From assembly GCA_903902915.1 (NCBI GenBank), contig CAIUWR010000059.1, forward strand, positions 1 through 44,180: a stretch of 44,180 nt of DNA, read 5' to 3'. This document shows positions 1 through 7,630 of the stretch, piece by piece. Position 1 is the first letter of the stretch. Each line of letters opens with the position of its first letter. A model generated the notes under the pieces. The model made no database searches. It was not told where the DNA came from and saw only the letters and a program-made list of their open reading frames with translations. A program made the position numbers and the translations under genes. This DNA comes from an uncultured Hyphomicrobiales bacterium (GTDB taxonomy: Bacteria; Pseudomonadota; Alphaproteobacteria; Rhizobiales; Beijerinckiaceae).

Positions 1-52
1 GCCGAGGGTCTTTCAGGGCGGAGAAATGATCAAGCAGCGCCGCTTTCGACAT
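1..52 (-). mobile_element. N-terminus of an ISAs1-like transposase (runs off window)
   Basis: Reading leftwards from an ATG at 52, the frame gives MSKAALLDHFSALKDPR and runs off the window edge. The pattern LLDHFSALxDPR resembles the start of ISAs1-family (H-repeat) transposases, which begin with a short leader and then L-x-H-F-x-x-x-x-D-P-R. Only 17 residues are visible, so the family call is tentative and intactness cannot be judged. A GAGGT Shine-Dalgarno sequence lies 5 nt before the ATG, inside the hairpin at 54-79. The gene points the same way as recO and starts just after its stop, so read-through from recO would enter it. Confidence 0.5.
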
Positions 53-53
53 G

Positions 54-79
54 GGAGACCTCGCTGATTCGAGGTCTCC
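54..79 (-). promoter_or_regulatory. Perfect hairpin covering the transposase ribosome-binding site
   Basis: GGAGACCTCG, a 6-nt loop and CGAGGTCTCC form a perfect 10-bp stem between the recO stop and the transposase ATG. In the minus-strand transcript the 3' arm contains the GAGGT Shine-Dalgarno of the transposase. No T-run follows, so a classical rho-independent terminator is less likely than RNA structure that hides the start site in read-through transcripts, a protective device known from several IS elements. This role is inferred. Confidence 0.5.
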
Positions 80-85
80 TATGAA

Positions 86-865
86 TCACGCAGTCACCCC
101 CAAGGGAATCCCGCTCAAGCTTTCAAGCGATTGCCCTGACCCCAACCGCTGCAATTCCGCGATAAAGGCCCGCCTCGCCTCGGGCGGCTTGACGCCGCGC
201 GGACCGAAGACGTCGCGCTCGAGAAAAAAGCCCGTCAGCGCGAAACCCGCCAGCACGTCGGCGTGGGAGGCGCCTGCTTCCAGTCGGGTAGCCGCGAGAA
301 AATCCGGCAGGGGCAGCAGACGGTCGCGCCACGGCTCTCCCGCCGCGCGGCAAACTGCGCGGCCTGATTTCGGGGAGACGTAGATCAGGTCGTCCTTCAC
401 CCCGCTCGCCGCGCATTCGGTGAGATCGAGGCCGAAACCAAGTTCGCTCAGCACGGCGAGTTCAAGCCGCACCATGAGGGCTGGTCCCATGGCGGGATCG
501 TCCAGGTGGCTCGCGATGATCTCGGCGGTCTCGAAGAGCGCTGGCAAGGGATCGCGCTCGGGCAGCAGCCGCAGCAGCGCGCCCAGCAGATTGACGCCCT
601 GCAAGGCCAGCCCCGACCCCATGATGGCCGCCGCCCGCGTGCGGATCGGCTCCACCGTCAATGTCCCCATCTGCTCTTCAATACGGGCGCGCCAGACGCA
701 GGCCACGCTATTGCCCGGTTGCAGCACCGGCTGCATGCGCTGCGAGCGTCCGCCCCGCACCATGCCCAGATGGCGCCCATGGTCGCGCGTCATCACCTCG
801 ACGATGGCGGCGCTTTCGCCGTGTCGCCGGATGCCGATGATGAGGCCCTCGTCGCGCCATTCCAT
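86..865 (-). CDS. recO: DNA repair protein RecO
   Basis: RecO works with RecF and RecR in recombinational repair: it binds single-stranded DNA and SSB and helps load RecA at gaps. The 259-residue product has the usual RecO length. It starts MEWRDEGLIIGIRRHGESAAIVEVMT, shown here as the MEWRDEGLIIG start of an N-terminal OB fold, followed by GxxRG(GRS) at about residue 37. A helical C-terminal domain follows, with two cysteines near residues 152 and 172. It is the last gene of the lepB-rnc-era-recO cluster, where recO commonly follows era in Hyphomicrobiales, but here an MFS gene and a DUF1737 gene lie between them. The MFS gene ends only 7 bp upstream, so co-transcription is likely. Confidence 0.93.
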   Translation of the reverse strand: MEWRDEGLIIGIRRHGESAAIVEVMTRDHGRHLGMVRGGRSQRMQPVLQPGNSVACVWRARIEEQMGTLTVEPIRTRAAAIMGSGLALQGVNLLGALLRLLPERDPLPALFETAEIIASHLDDPAMGPALMVRLELAVLSELGFGLDLTECAASGVKDDLIYVSPKSGRAVCRAAGEPWRDRLLPLPDFLAATRLEAGASHADVLAGFALTGFFLERDVFGPRGVKPPEARRAFIAELQRLGSGQSLESLSGIPLGVTA

Positions 866-872
866 GGTTGAA

Positions 873-2123
873 TTATCGCGCCTGCGTCGTTCGGCTCAAG
901 GCCAGGGCCACGGCCTGAACGCCAACCATCAAGAGACCACAGAACAAGGCGACGCCGACCCAGCCATGGGACGCCCAGAAAACGCCGCCAAGGCTGCCCG
1001 CGATTCCGCCGCCGATATAATAGAGCAGCAAATAGAGCGAGGAAGCCTGCGCCTTGTCGGCCGACGCGGCGGCGGGCGCCCAGCCTGCGCATATCGCGTG
1101 CGCGCCGAAGAAGCTGAAGGTCAGCAAGGACAGGCCAGCGACGATCATGACGAAGGAATCCGGCGTCATGAGCGCGAGCCCCGCCAGCATGGCCAGCGAA
1201 CAGCCCACCAGCACCGGCCCCCTGCCCCGCCGCGAGGCCAGCGCCCCCAGCCAGGCCGAGCCGAGCGAGCCCAGCGGATAGGTCAGGAAGACCAGTCCCG
1301 CCAATCCCGGACTGAGGCTGAAAGGCGCCGCTTCAAGGCGAAAACCAAGATAGTTGTAGAGGGTCATGAAACTGCCCAGCAGGCAGAATCCCGCCAGCAC
1401 CAGCAGCGAGATGGCGGGCGTCTTGAGAAGGCGCAGCATGGAGCGGCTGAGCCCGCTGAAGCGCAGCTCGCGCGCCCTGAAATGGCGCGAGGGCGGCAGC
1501 AGTCGCCAGAAAAAAACCGCCGAGATCAGACCCATGATCCCGATGCCCGCCATGGCGAGGCGCCAGGAGCCATGGCCCGCGCCGACATCGGACCCCAGCG
1601 CCGCCGCCAGCCGCCCCGACATGCCGCCCAGCGCACTGCCGCCGATGTAGAGGCCCACAGCCGCAGGTACCGCCTTGGGGGACATCTCCTCGCCCAGATA
1701 GGCCAGCGTCACCGCAGGCGCGCCGCTGAGGGCGAGGCCCGCCAGCGCTCGCAGCCACAGCACCGAGTCCCAACCGGGCGCGGCCCAGAGCGCCAGCGTC
1801 AGCGCCGAGGATGCGACGAGCGCGCCCAGCATCATCGCCTTGCGGCCCAAAGCCTCGGAGATCGAACTGGCGAAGAGCATGGACACAGCCATGACGACGG
1901 CGGTGATCGACACGGCGATGGAGCTTTGCGCGGGCGAAACGCCAAATTCCGCCACGAACAGCGGCAGCACCGGCTGCGGGCAATAGAGAATGGCGAAAAT
2001 GGCGAAGCCGCAGAAAAAGACCGCGACATTGGTGCGCCGGAATTCGGGCGTCCCCGCCTCGATCCGCGCATTATGCGCAGGTACTACGAACCCGTCGCGC
2101 GCGTCGGCTCTGGCCTCATCCAT
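873..2123 (-). CDS. MFS transporter, YnfM-like exporter
   Basis: A 416-residue polytopic inner-membrane protein with about 12 hydrophobic segments, the typical size of a major facilitator. The N-terminal half has a loop SISEALGRKAMMLGA at about residue 88 that fits the MFS motif A position between helices 2 and 3. A segment FAILYCPQPVLPLF in helix 1 is characteristic of YnfM-type exporters related to arabinose and drug efflux proteins. A hydrophilic N-terminal tail of about 30 residues precedes the first helix, so the true start could be slightly downstream. The gene sits between a DUF1737 gene and recO with a 7-bp gap to recO. Its substrate cannot be inferred from sequence. Confidence 0.85.
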   Translation of the reverse strand: MDEARADARDGFVVPAHNARIEAGTPEFRRTNVAVFFCGFAIFAILYCPQPVLPLFVAEFGVSPAQSSIAVSITAVVMAVSMLFASSISEALGRKAMMLGALVASSALTLALWAAPGWDSVLWLRALAGLALSGAPAVTLAYLGEEMSPKAVPAAVGLYIGGSALGGMSGRLAAALGSDVGAGHGSWRLAMAGIGIMGLISAVFFWRLLPPSRHFRARELRFSGLSRSMLRLLKTPAISLLVLAGFCLLGSFMTLYNYLGFRLEAAPFSLSPGLAGLVFLTYPLGSLGSAWLGALASRRGRGPVLVGCSLAMLAGLALMTPDSFVMIVAGLSLLTFSFFGAHAICAGWAPAAASADKAQASSLYLLLYYIGGGIAGSLGGVFWASHGWVGVALFCGLLMVGVQAVALALSRTTQAR

Positions 2124-2216
2124 ATCCGATCCTTTTCCACGCGCCGGAGCGGCGTTCCCGCCACCCCTACCGGAGTCGCGCAGCCGAGTCTTCCGCTCGA
2201 CGCCTTCGAGGACGAC

Positions 2217-2456
2217 TTACAGATCGCCGAGCTTCAACTCGGACGAATAGGCGAGGTCTTCCACTTCCTTGGTCACCGCCTGTCCGCAGATCACCCGACC
2301 CTTGAGCGGATCGAAGGTGAGCGTGGGAGAGCCATAGAGCAGCCAGCCCTTGCTCAGCGCCTCGCTCACCTTGTGGCAGAAGGCGGAATCGTCCGGCCCG
2401 GTGAGGTAGCGGTAAACCGTGGTGCGCCTGGACATGGAGAGGGGCGATTGGGACAT
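2217..2456 (-). CDS. DUF1737 domain protein
   Basis: A 79-residue protein with the pattern VYRYLTGPDDSAFCHKV, SEALSKGWLLYGSPTLTFD, then VICGQAVTKEVE. This matches the small DUF1737 family, in which a short domain carries a Y-x-L-TG-x-D and G-W-x-L-x-G-x-P signature. Function is unknown. The ATG at 2456 was chosen because the domain begins about 15 residues later; upstream codons in this frame run back into the era coding sequence. era ends 14 bp upstream, so the gene probably belongs to the lepB-rnc-era transcript. No membrane segment or signal peptide is visible. Confidence 0.75.
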   Translation of the reverse strand: MSQSPLSMSRRTTVYRYLTGPDDSAFCHKVSEALSKGWLLYGSPTLTFDPLKGRVICGQAVTKEVEDLAYSSELKLGDL

Positions 2457-2470
2457 GGGGGCTCCACGCT

Positions 2471-3376
2471 TCAGTTCTTGGGGAATTCCAGACCCATTTC
2501 GCGATAACGCTCGGGATCGTCGATCCAGTTTTCGCGCACCTTCACGAAGAGGAACAGATGGATCTTCGTCTCGGCGGCTTCCGCGATATCCTTGCGGGCG
2601 GACATGCCGATGGACTTCAGCATCTGCCCCTGTTCGCCGATGACGATCTTCTTGTGGGCGTCGCGCGTCACATAGATCGTCTGTTCGAGCCGGGCGGAGC
2701 CGTCGGGCATTTCCTTCCACTGCTCGGTCTCGACGGTGATCTGGTAGGGCAGCTCGTCATGCAGCCGCTCGAAGATCTTTTCGCGGGTGATTTCCGCCGC
2801 CAGCGAGCGCAGGGGCGCATCGGAGATCTGGTCTTCGGGATAGAGCCACGGTCCCTTGGGCATGAGTTCGCCGAGCTTGTGGCGGAAGAGTTCGACGCCA
2901 TGCTGGCGCAGGGCGCTGATCATGAAGGTTTCGTCGAAGCGGACGATCTCGTTTATCGAGGCCGCGAGTTCGAGCAGCTTCTCCTTCTTCACCACATCGA
3001 TTTTATTGATGACGAGGATCTTGGGTTTGCGCACATCCACGAGCTTGGCGAGAATGCCCGCCACTTCATCATCGACCCCGCGTCCGGCGTCGATCAGCAG
3101 CGCGACTGCGTCGGCGTCCCCAGCCCCGCTCCAGGCGGTCGTCACCATGGCGCGGTCGAGCCGCCGCTTGGGCGCGAAGATGCCGGGCGTATCGACGAAG
3201 ATGATCTGCGCGTCCCCATCCAGCGCGATGCCGCGCACCAATGCGCGCGTCGTCTGCACCTTGCGCGAGACGATGGAGACCTTGGCCCCCACCAGCGCGT
3301 TGAGGAGGGTCGATTTTCCCGCGTTCGGCGCGCCGATCAGGGCGGCGAAGCCGCAGCGATGCTGCTGGTCGCTCAT
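2471..3376 (-). CDS. era: GTPase Era, 16S rRNA/30S assembly factor
   Basis: Era is an essential GTPase that binds the 3' end of 16S rRNA during small-subunit maturation. The 301-residue product shows the G domain with Walker A GAPNAGKST (about residues 15-23), the switch DTPGIF (about 62-67) and NKID (about 124-127). A C-terminal KH domain includes IVIGEQGQMLKSIG, the RNA-binding GxxGxxL signature at about 243-256. Its ATG overlaps the rnc stop by 4 bp, so the two are translationally coupled. The lepB-rnc-era order is conserved in alphaproteobacteria. Confidence 0.97.
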   Translation of the reverse strand: MSDQQHRCGFAALIGAPNAGKSTLLNALVGAKVSIVSRKVQTTRALVRGIALDGDAQIIFVDTPGIFAPKRRLDRAMVTTAWSGAGDADAVALLIDAGRGVDDEVAGILAKLVDVRKPKILVINKIDVVKKEKLLELAASINEIVRFDETFMISALRQHGVELFRHKLGELMPKGPWLYPEDQISDAPLRSLAAEITREKIFERLHDELPYQITVETEQWKEMPDGSARLEQTIYVTRDAHKKIVIGEQGQMLKSIGMSARKDIAEAAETKIHLFLFVKVRENWIDDPERYREMGLEFPKN

Positions 3377-4095
3377 GACTCGAGTCCTTCTGTGAGAGGT
3401 GCTGTCGGCAAAACGCCTTCCCTTTCCAGAAAAGCACGGGCGACGGACTGTTCGGCCACCCGCTTGGAAGCGCCCGTGGCGCTTATGAGTTCGAAACCTT
3501 CGACGACGACGCCGATGATGAAGAGCGGCGCATGGGCCGGCCCGGAGCGCCCGACTTCACGATAGACGGGCGCTGGCAAGCCTCGGCCCTGCGCCCATTC
3601 CTGTAAAGAGGTTTTGGCGTCCTGCAAGGGGCGCTTCGGCTCGGCCATGCGTTTGGAGAAGCTGCGCACCACCAGATCGCGCGCCGCCTCATAGCCTGCG
3701 TCCAGATAGACCGCGCCGATGATCGCCTCGCAAGCATCCCCAAGGATCGCCGTCTTCTGACGCCCGCCGGTGGCGGACTCGCCCGCGCCCAGACGCAGAT
3801 GCGGACCAACATCCCAGTCGCGCGCCACCTCGGCGCAGGTCTCCTTGCGCACCAGCGCGGCGAGGCGCCGCGAAAGGTCGCCCTCCTCGGAGGCCGGAAA
3901 CAGCTCGTAAAGCATGGCGGCCACCGCCAAGCCGAGCACACGGTCGCCCAGAAACTCAAGTCGCTGGTAGCTTTCGGTGCGCTTCTGGATGGCGCTGACA
4001 TGGGTCAGCGCGTGTTTCAGCAGGTCGCGCTTGACGAAGATATGGCCGATTGCGACTTCAAGCGCCTCGACCGGCGGCTTTGGCCCCCTCGCCAT
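3373..4095 (-). CDS. rnc: Ribonuclease III
   Basis: RNase III cleaves double-stranded RNA and processes the 30S pre-rRNA. In the 240-residue product the catalytic signature QRLEFLGDRVLGL lies at about residues 44-56. A second acidic metal-binding motif, GDACEAIIGAVYLDAG, lies near 113-128. The double-stranded RNA-binding domain occupies the last 75 residues or so, with GRSGPAHAPLF at its core and an alanine/lysine-rich SATGASKRVAEQSVA helix. The ATG directly abuts the lepB stop codon and the gene overlaps era by 4 bp, so it lies within a tightly packed operon. Confidence 0.96.
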   Translation of the reverse strand: MARGPKPPVEALEVAIGHIFVKRDLLKHALTHVSAIQKRTESYQRLEFLGDRVLGLAVAAMLYELFPASEEGDLSRRLAALVRKETCAEVARDWDVGPHLRLGAGESATGGRQKTAILGDACEAIIGAVYLDAGYEAARDLVVRSFSKRMAEPKRPLQDAKTSLQEWAQGRGLPAPVYREVGRSGPAHAPLFIIGVVVEGFELISATGASKRVAEQSVARAFLEREGVLPTAPLTEGLES

Positions 4096-4875
4096 CTATC
4101 GCACCGGCTGGAAAAGCCTGCTCCAACGGATCGCGGTGGGCCATTTCCAGACCTGCCAGCCATCCACGCCCTCATCGAGCGAGAAGAAGATCACCTCGGC
4201 GCGGCCGACGAAATTCTCGAAGGGAACATAGCCGACGCCGCCCTGCTCGGGAGGCACGCGCGAATCGGTGGAATTGTCCCGATTGTCGCCCATCATGAAG
4301 TAATTGCCGGGCGGCACTTCATAGACGCCGGTGTTGTCATAGAAGCCCGTATCCCCATCACGCTCGATGATGAGATGGGACACGCCGCCGGGCAGCGTCT
4401 CCTTGTAGGTCGGCACTTCGGTCTGACGACCATATGCGTCCGTGGTTGTGATCTTCTGAACGGGCTCGCGCTCGACCTTCTGTCCATTGATGATGAGCCG
4501 CCCCTCGATCATCTGGATCTTGTCGCCCGGCAGGCCGATCACGCGCTTGATGTAATCGGTCTGACCATCGCGCGGCAGTTTGAACACCGCCACATCGCCG
4601 CGTTTGGGCTCGGAGGCGAGGATTCTGCCAGAAAAGAGATCCGGCGCGAAAGGCAGCGAAAAGCGCGAATAGCCGTAGGAATATTTCGAGACGAACAGAT
4701 AATCGCCAATCAGCAGAGTGGGGATCAGCGAGCCCGAGGGAATGTTGAAGGGCTGGAACAGAACCGTGCGCACCACCAAAGCAATCAACAAAGCCTGAAC
4801 GATGACCTTCACGGTCTCGCCAAACCCGCCTTCTTCAGCTTGCTTTTTGGCCTTTAGCTCTACCGGTTCGCTCAT
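4096..4875 (-). CDS. lepB: Signal peptidase I
   Basis: LepB removes signal peptides from secreted proteins at the periplasmic face of the inner membrane. The 259-residue product has one N-terminal membrane segment (VIVQALLIALVVRTVLF, about residues 23-40). The catalytic serine lies in PSGSLIPTL and the general-base lysine in DYIKRVIGLPGD. The serine motif has leucine where most family members have methionine (SGSM), a conservative change. The late signature GDNRDNSTDSR is intact. I chose the ATG at 4875 because GAGGAA lies 7 nt upstream; a start at 4905 would add ten residues without an obvious site. Its upstream neighbour in related genomes is acpS, but here parDE intervenes, so lepB may use its own promoter in 4876-5090. 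Confidence 0.95.
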   Translation of the reverse strand: MSEPVELKAKKQAEEGGFGETVKVIVQALLIALVVRTVLFQPFNIPSGSLIPTLLIGDYLFVSKYSYGYSRFSLPFAPDLFSGRILASEPKRGDVAVFKLPRDGQTDYIKRVIGLPGDKIQMIEGRLIINGQKVEREPVQKITTTDAYGRQTEVPTYKETLPGGVSHLIIERDGDTGFYDNTGVYEVPPGNYFMMGDNRDNSTDSRVPPEQGGVGYVPFENFVGRAEVIFFSLDEGVDGWQVWKWPTAIRWSRLFQPVR

Positions 4876-5094
4876 CAAAGTTCCTCGAAGTCGCGCCCAC
4901 CTCAACGGCCCCGATCAGGGCTGCGCGCGGGCGGGACGTCAGCCGCTTCATGGCGGATATACAGGCGGGCGCTCACGGGCGCAAACGGCGCAGCGGGAGA
5001 TTGGCCAGTCCGTCGCAAAAACATCCGTCTCAACTTGACCTCACCCGGGGAAACGGCCGGACCATACCGCGATTTTCATCGCCCGCAGGCCACA

Positions 5095-5123
5095 TTGACC
5101 CCAGTGTTACCAGGTACTACCAT
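5095..5123 (+). promoter_or_regulatory. Candidate parDE promoter with overlapping operator
   Basis: TTGACC at 5095-5100 and TACCAT at 5118-5123 are separated by 17 bp and make a plausible sigma-70 promoter 34 bp before the parD ATG. The palindrome GGTACTACC (5113-5121, four-base arms around one base) overlaps the -10 element. Type II antitoxins of the ParD kind usually repress their own operon by binding palindromes at the promoter. Assignment is by inspection only. Confidence 0.4.
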
Positions 5124-5156
5124 CAGTCAATTGCTCCTCCCCGAGAGAACAGGCTG

Positions 5157-5432
5157 ATGACCGTCAAATCCTCGATCTCGCTCACCGATGAACAACACGC
5201 TTTCGCAAGAAGCCTGGTCGACGCCGGGCGCTTCCCAAGCGTCAGCTCCGTGTTGCAGCAAGGCGTCGACTTGTTGCGCAGGCAGATGGAAGACGAAGCG
5301 CTGGAGCGTGCGGCTCTTGTCGAAGTCATGGCGCAGCGGCGTTCCGGCGCTTTCGTGTCAGGATCCGAGTTGGACGCCAGATTGATGCGGATGCTGAATA
5401 AGAAGCGCCAGGCCCATGCCGTTCGCGATTGA
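5157..5432 (+). CDS. parD: ParD-like antitoxin of a type II toxin-antitoxin pair
   Basis: A 91-residue protein starting MTVKSSISLTDEQHAFARSL. It matches the ribbon-helix-helix N-terminus of ParD/CopG-type antitoxins: a short beta strand with ISLTDEQ, then a helix, then GRFPSVSSVLQQGVDLL. The charged C-terminal half (MEDEALERAALVEVM and the tail up to KKRQAHAVRD) would wrap the toxin. It overlaps the downstream toxin gene by 17 bp in another frame, the usual translational coupling in such modules. The start was set at 5157 because it places the ribbon strand at residues 5-10; upstream in-frame codons do not continue the fold. The pair stands on the opposite strand to the surrounding operon, between lepB and acpS. 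Confidence 0.82.
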   Translation: MTVKSSISLTDEQHAFARSLVDAGRFPSVSSVLQQGVDLLRRQMEDEALERAALVEVMAQRRSGAFVSGSELDARLMRMLNKKRQAHAVRD

Positions 5433-5787
5433 GTTTTCGGCCCGGTCCGAACGCGACTTCGAGTTGATCTTCGACCATTTGTTCGAGAGCTATCAGAGTT
5501 TTGGAGAAAGCGTCGAGGAAGCGCTCGATCATGCCCACAGACGCATCCTCGACATCCGCAAGGCTGCCGACACACTCTCTTCTTTCCCCATTCGCGGCAC
5601 GGTGCGCGACGATATCCTGCCCGGGCTTCGCTATCTGAGCATTGATCGAGCGATCTACTGGTTTGACGTGGATGAAGCCGCCGGGAAAGTCCGCATCCTC
5701 GCCGTCTTTTTTGGCGGGCAAGACCATGTTCGGCACATGCTGGTTCGTTTGCTTGGGAGGGACGAGCGGGCTTCAAACGATGGTTAA
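5416..5787 (+). CDS. parE: ParE/RelE-family toxin
   Basis: A 123-residue protein with the RelE/ParE fold pattern. It starts FAIEFSARSERDFELIFDHL, shown as SARSERDFELIFDHL, a first strand plus a helix. A helix with FGESVEEALDHAHRRILDI follows, then the core FPIRGTVRDDILPGLRYLSI and the final strands IYWFDVDE and VRILAVFFGGQDH. The GLRYLSIDRAIYWF block matches ParE toxins, which poison DNA gyrase, although some relatives act as ribosome-dependent nucleases; which applies here cannot be read from sequence. It ends 22 bp before the convergent acpS stop codon. It is probably expressed only together with parD. Confidence 0.82.
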   Translation: MPFAIEFSARSERDFELIFDHLFESYQSFGESVEEALDHAHRRILDIRKAADTLSSFPIRGTVRDDILPGLRYLSIDRAIYWFDVDEAAGKVRILAVFFGGQDHVRHMLVRLLGRDERASNDG

Positions 5788-5809
5788 ATCAATGGCCGGT
5801 TCGAAATTA

Positions 5810-6217
5810 TCATACCGCGGCGACGGGCGACGCCTCGATGATCACATAAGCCATGGCCATCGGAAACTCGTCCGTAATGCTGAGGTGGATCACCGCCTCG
5901 CATCCCGCAGGGATCAGCTGAGCCAACTTCTCCGCAGCGCCACCTGTCAGCTTCATCGTGGGCTTGCCCGAGGGCAGGTTCACCACGCCCATGTCACGCC
6001 AGAAGACGCCTTGGCTCAGGCCTGTCCCCAGCGCCTTGGCGCAGGCCTCCTTGGCGGCGAAGCGCTTGGCGTAGGAGGCGGCGCGCTGGGCGCGACCTTC
6101 GGACTTGCGCTGTTCCAGCGGCGTGAAGCAGCGCTGGATGAAGCGGTCCCCATAGCGGGCCAGCGTCTCCTCGACCCGGGATATGTTGCAAAGGTCGGAG
6201 CCGACGCCGATGATCAT
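5810..6217 (-). CDS. acpS: Holo-[acyl-carrier-protein] synthase
   Basis: AcpS transfers the 4'-phosphopantetheine arm of CoA to acyl carrier protein, switching on fatty acid synthesis. The 135-residue product has the N-terminal metal-binding motif [14 protein letters not shown] (Asp at residue 8) and the conserved [15 protein letters not shown] (Glu at about residue 59), the two acidic sites of the family. It overlaps the pdxJ stop by 4 bp and is the last gene of the pyrE-pdxJ-acpS run. Downstream the conserved order to lepB is interrupted by parDE, whose 3' end faces acpS across a 22-bp gap. Confidence 0.95.
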   Translation of the reverse strand: MIIGVGSDLCNISRVEETLARYGDRFIQRCFTPLEQRKSEGRAQRAASYAKRFAAKEACAKALGTGLSQGVFWRDMGVVNLPSGKPTMKLTGGAAEKLAQLIPAGCEAVIHLSITDEFPMAMAYVIIEASPVAAV

Positions 6218-6978
6218 GACGCTTGCCCGCGTCCCTCGTCCATGGCCTGGCGCATGCGGCGGATGGCTTCGGTCAAACCCACGAAGATGGCCTCGCCTAT
6301 CAGGAAATGGCCGATATTCAGCTCCACGATCTGCGGGAGGGAGGCGATCCTGAACGCTGTGTCATAGTCGAGCCCATGGCCCGCGTGACACTCGACGCCG
6401 AGTTCCTGCGCTCTTGCGGCGGCGACGCGGATGCGGCCGAATTCGTGGTCGGCCTTGTCCATCTCGCCATGAGCGATGGCGTCGCACCAGGCGCCCGTAT
6501 GCAGCTCAACGACGGGCGCGCCAATGGAGCGGGCGGCGTCCAGCGCATCCAGCGACGGCTCGATGAACAGGGAGACGCGCACGCCCGCCCGGTCCAGCTC
6601 GGCGGCGATGATCTTGAGGCGGTCATGGCCGCCGCGCACGTCGAGCCCGCCTTCAGTGGTGCGTTCGCTGCGCTTCTCGGGCACGAGGCAACAGGCGTGT
6701 GGGCGGGTGTGCAGCGCTATGCCCACCATTTCGTCGGTGGCCGCCATTTCGAAATTCAGCGGCTTGCTGATCTCGCGGCGCAGGCGCGCCATGTCCTCGT
6801 CGCGAATGTGGCGGCGGTCTTCGCGCAGATGGGCGGTAATGCCGTCAGCGCCCGCCTCGATGGCGAGCAGCGCGGCGCGCACGGGATCGGGCACGGCCCC
6901 GCCGCGCGCGTTGCGCACCGTCGCCACATGGTCGATGTTGACGCCCAGCCGCAGCCGTGGAGGCGCCTGGGCGCTCAT
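6214..6978 (-). CDS. pdxJ: Pyridoxine 5'-phosphate synthase
   Basis: PdxJ condenses 3-amino-2-oxopropyl phosphate with 1-deoxyxylulose 5-phosphate to make pyridoxine phosphate, in the DXP-dependent vitamin B6 route. The 254-residue TIM barrel starts [19 protein letters not shown], the family signature. [14 protein letters not shown] follows at about residues 44-57 and ELHTGAW at about 159-165. The C-terminal [18 protein letters not shown] binds phosphate. The gene overlaps both pyrE and acpS by 4 bp, so all three are translationally coupled. Confidence 0.96.
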   Translation of the reverse strand: MSAQAPPRLRLGVNIDHVATVRNARGGAVPDPVRAALLAIEAGADGITAHLREDRRHIRDEDMARLRREISKPLNFEMAATDEMVGIALHTRPHACCLVPEKRSERTTEGGLDVRGGHDRLKIIAAELDRAGVRVSLFIEPSLDALDAARSIGAPVVELHTGAWCDAIAHGEMDKADHEFGRIRVAAARAQELGVECHAGHGLDYDTAFRIASLPQIVELNIGHFLIGEAIFVGLTEAIRRMRQAMDEGRGQAS

Positions 6979-7562
6979 GCCGCGAGGCCCCGGCTGCCCG
7001 GCTTGATGGCTGGCAAAGCGGCGAGTTCGGGCGGCAGATCGTCCGCCGCATAATCGGGAATGACCAGCGAGGCCAGCGCCACGCGCGGCACGCCGCCAAG
7101 ATCAGCTTTGCCGCCGGACCGGTCGATCAGGCAGGCCGCGCCCACCAGATGGCCGGGATGGACGCGCAGCGCCTCCACCGTCTCGCGCAGGGACAGGCCC
7201 GTGGTGATGATGTCCTCGATCACCAGCACCCGATCCTCAGGCCCGATCTCAAAACCACGGCGCAGGGCGAACTTGCCGTTCTCCCGCTCCACGAAAATGG
7301 CGCGGGCGCCCAGATGCCGGGCCGTCTCATAGCCCGGCACGATGCCGCCAACCGCTGGCGAGACCACCACGTCGATCCGGCCGAAGGCCTCTTTCAGCTT
7401 GACCGCGAGCGCCTTGCAGAGCCGCTCGGTGCGGGCGGGATCCTGAAAGACGAACATCTTTTGCAGGAACACCGGACTGCGGCGGCCCGAGGTCAAAATG
7501 AAATGGCCGGTGAGCAGCGCGCCAGCCGCACGGAATTCGTCGAGCACTTCGTCCTGGGTCAT
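6975..7562 (-). CDS. pyrE: Orotate phosphoribosyltransferase
   Basis: PyrE joins orotate to PRPP to form orotidine 5'-phosphate in pyrimidine synthesis. The product has [17 protein letters not shown] near the N-terminus, [16 protein letters not shown] in the middle, and the PRPP-binding loop [14 protein letters not shown] near residue 120. I chose the ATG at 7562 (195 residues) because AGGA sits 9 nt upstream; an ATG at 7571 overlaps that site almost directly and looks less likely. It overlaps pdxJ by 4 bp. The upstream ABC transporter gene ends 68 bp away, so read-through is possible. Confidence 0.95.
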   Translation of the reverse strand: MTQDEVLDEFRAAGALLTGHFILTSGRRSPVFLQKMFVFQDPARTERLCKALAVKLKEAFGRIDVVVSPAVGGIVPGYETARHLGARAIFVERENGKFALRRGFEIGPEDRVLVIEDIITTGLSLRETVEALRVHPGHLVGAACLIDRSGGKADLGGVPRVALASLVIPDYAADDLPPELAALPAIKPGSRGLAA

Positions 7563-7630
7563 GGTCGTCATTCCTGCTTGTCGGTCCCATTTAAGGCCGC
7601 CAGCGAGGCCGCACAAGGGATTGTGGTCCC

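Noticed and set aside
420-2507. Long open frame on the plus strand opposite recO and the MFS gene
   Set aside because: It is antisense to well-recognised genes, low-complexity Arg/Gln-rich, and a typical by-product of high-GC codon use.
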